A stretch of DNA of 13,106 nt from the NCBI GenBank assembly GCA_021845705.1, contig JAJZVJ010000021.1, positions 1 through 13,106 of the forward strand, in the 5' to 3' direction. Positions 12,420 to 13,106 of the stretch are shown in pieces; within the stretch, counting starts at the first letter, position 1, and the number at the start of each line of letters is the position of its first letter. The position numbers were made by a program, and so were the translations under genes. The notes under the pieces were generated by a model that did no database searches, had not been told where the DNA came from, and saw nothing but the letters and a program-made list of their open reading frames with translations. The stretch is from a bacterium (GTDB lineage: Bacteria > Elusimicrobiota > Elusimicrobia > Elusimicrobiales > UBA9959).

Positions 12420-13106
12420 TGCTGCGGCACCGCTTTAAGTTCAAGTATCCTGTCCACCCGGAAAACCCGTTTCTCCCCTCTTTTAAGGCAATGCGCCTGC
12501 AGGCCCTTGAAGGTACTGGTATTATACCTGCAGTCGCCCACCGACAGCGGTTTAACGGTGCGGCGGCTTTTCTCGTCGGCGGCTTTAAGATAGATGATCT
12601 CCAGGCAGCTGCCGTCTTTGATAGCCCGCTCTATCAGCTTTATCTTTTCTTCGAGCGGCATGGCCTGCTCGCTGGTCCTGTACTGGTGGCCGGTCACGTA
12701 GCGCACTATGCGCCAGTCCGTCATCACGTCGGAGGCCCGCACCGCCCGCGCGAGCGACAGCCCCTCCAGCCCGGTGCAGCGGCTGAGCGCCACATAGGTC
12801 TGTCCGGCGGCGAACGCGCGGCGGCCCAGGTCTATTATGGCCCGTTCGAAGGTCTTGCCCTGGCTTTTATGGATGGTAATGCCCCAGGCCAGCTTAAGAG
12901 GGTATTGAGTAAAGGTGCCCGCGGTTTCTGTCTTTATCTTACCCGCCTCCTTGTCCAGCGTAAAATGGAAAAGTTCCCAGGCGTGCGGCTCCACGGGCTC
13001 CACCGAACCGTCGGCCAGGCGCACATGTATAACGTCCGGCTGCCCCGCCGGGCCTTTCATAATATCCTGCACCGCGGCCATGGTCCCGTTCACCCAGCGG
13101 CCGTCG
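12416..13106 (-). CDS. PIF1-like helicase C-terminal part fused to a WYL domain, cut by right window edge
   Basis: The minus-strand frame is open to the right edge, so only the last 230 residues or so are visible; the GTG at 13093 is not a credible start. The visible part begins with DGRWVNGTMAAV, like the NG(T) motif before the last helicase motifs in PIF1/RecD-type enzymes. YPLKLAWGITIHKSQGKTFERAIIDLG and TYVALSRCTGLEGL match PIF1-type motifs V and VI. The last 80 residues (LIERAIKDGSCLEIIYLKA...RTVKPLSVGDCRYNTSTFKGLQAHCLKRGEKRVFRVDRILEL) fit a WYL domain, a ligand- or nucleic-acid-sensing fold known from transcription regulators and some defence proteins. The stop overlaps the SGNH gene start by four bases. 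Confidence 0.85.
   Translation of the reverse strand, partial: DGRWVNGTMAAVQDIMKGPAGQPDVIHVRLADGSVEPVEPHAWELFHFTLDKEAGKIKTETAGTFTQYPLKLAWGITIHKSQGKTFERAIIDLGRRAFAAGQTYVALSRCTGLEGLSLARAVRASDVMTDWRIVRYVTGHQYRTSEQAMPLEEKIKLIERAIKDGSCLEIIYLKAADEKSRRTVKPLSVGDCRYNTSTFKGLQAHCLKRGEKRVFRVDRILELKAVPQQ

Overview
The window is 13.1 kb of dense, mostly GC-rich bacterial DNA. It has no RNA genes, insertion sequences or CRISPR arrays that I can see. The left end carries a periplasmic octaheme cytochrome and a membrane cytochrome b, which suggests a Gram-negative-type bacterium with an anaerobic respiratory chain. The mix of GC-rich DNA with frequent ATA and AGG codons, together with HD-GYP-like, FHA and stand-alone receiver proteins, would fit an uncultured lineage such as Elusimicrobiota. 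That is only a guess; no phylogenetic marker is present.

Layout, left to right. (1) Positions 1-3884, + strand: an octaheme tetrathionate reductase (OTR) family gene cut by the left edge, a coupled cytochrome b, and two half-size YeeE/YedE transporter genes. The second half carries a rhodanese-like domain that lacks the catalytic Cys. Together they read as a sulfur-oxyanion respiration and uptake operon. (2) 4021-4704: an unrecognised single gene with its own promoter. (3) 4795-5542: a Phd/YefM-type antitoxin and PIN toxin pair, with a perfect inverted repeat over the promoter and Shine-Dalgarno region. (4) 5575-9004: a signalling cluster. It holds a large gene split by a C15 plus (AC)6A tract into an unknown helical N-terminal part and a degenerate HD-GYP-like part, then an Rrf2-like regulator and two stand-alone receiver proteins. 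(5) 9171-10930: an exported protein with a DUF4347/clan CD-like His...Cys signature, coupled to a two-TM mini-protein. (6) 10973-13106, - strand: a PIF1-like helicase with a C-terminal WYL domain (cut by the right edge), an exported SGNH hydrolase and a cNMP-binding/FHA fusion protein, arranged as one operon.

How the genes may work together. In block 1, OTR would reduce tetrathionate or another sulfur/nitrogen oxyanion in the periplasm with quinol electrons from the cytochrome b. The YeeE pair would move the thiosulfate product across the inner membrane. In block 4 the simple-repeat tract lies exactly in a proline-rich linker, and a change of one repeat unit would rejoin the two reading frames. 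This makes it a candidate phase-variable signalling protein, though an assembly error is the main competing explanation. Blocks 5 and 6 converge at about 10931-10972.
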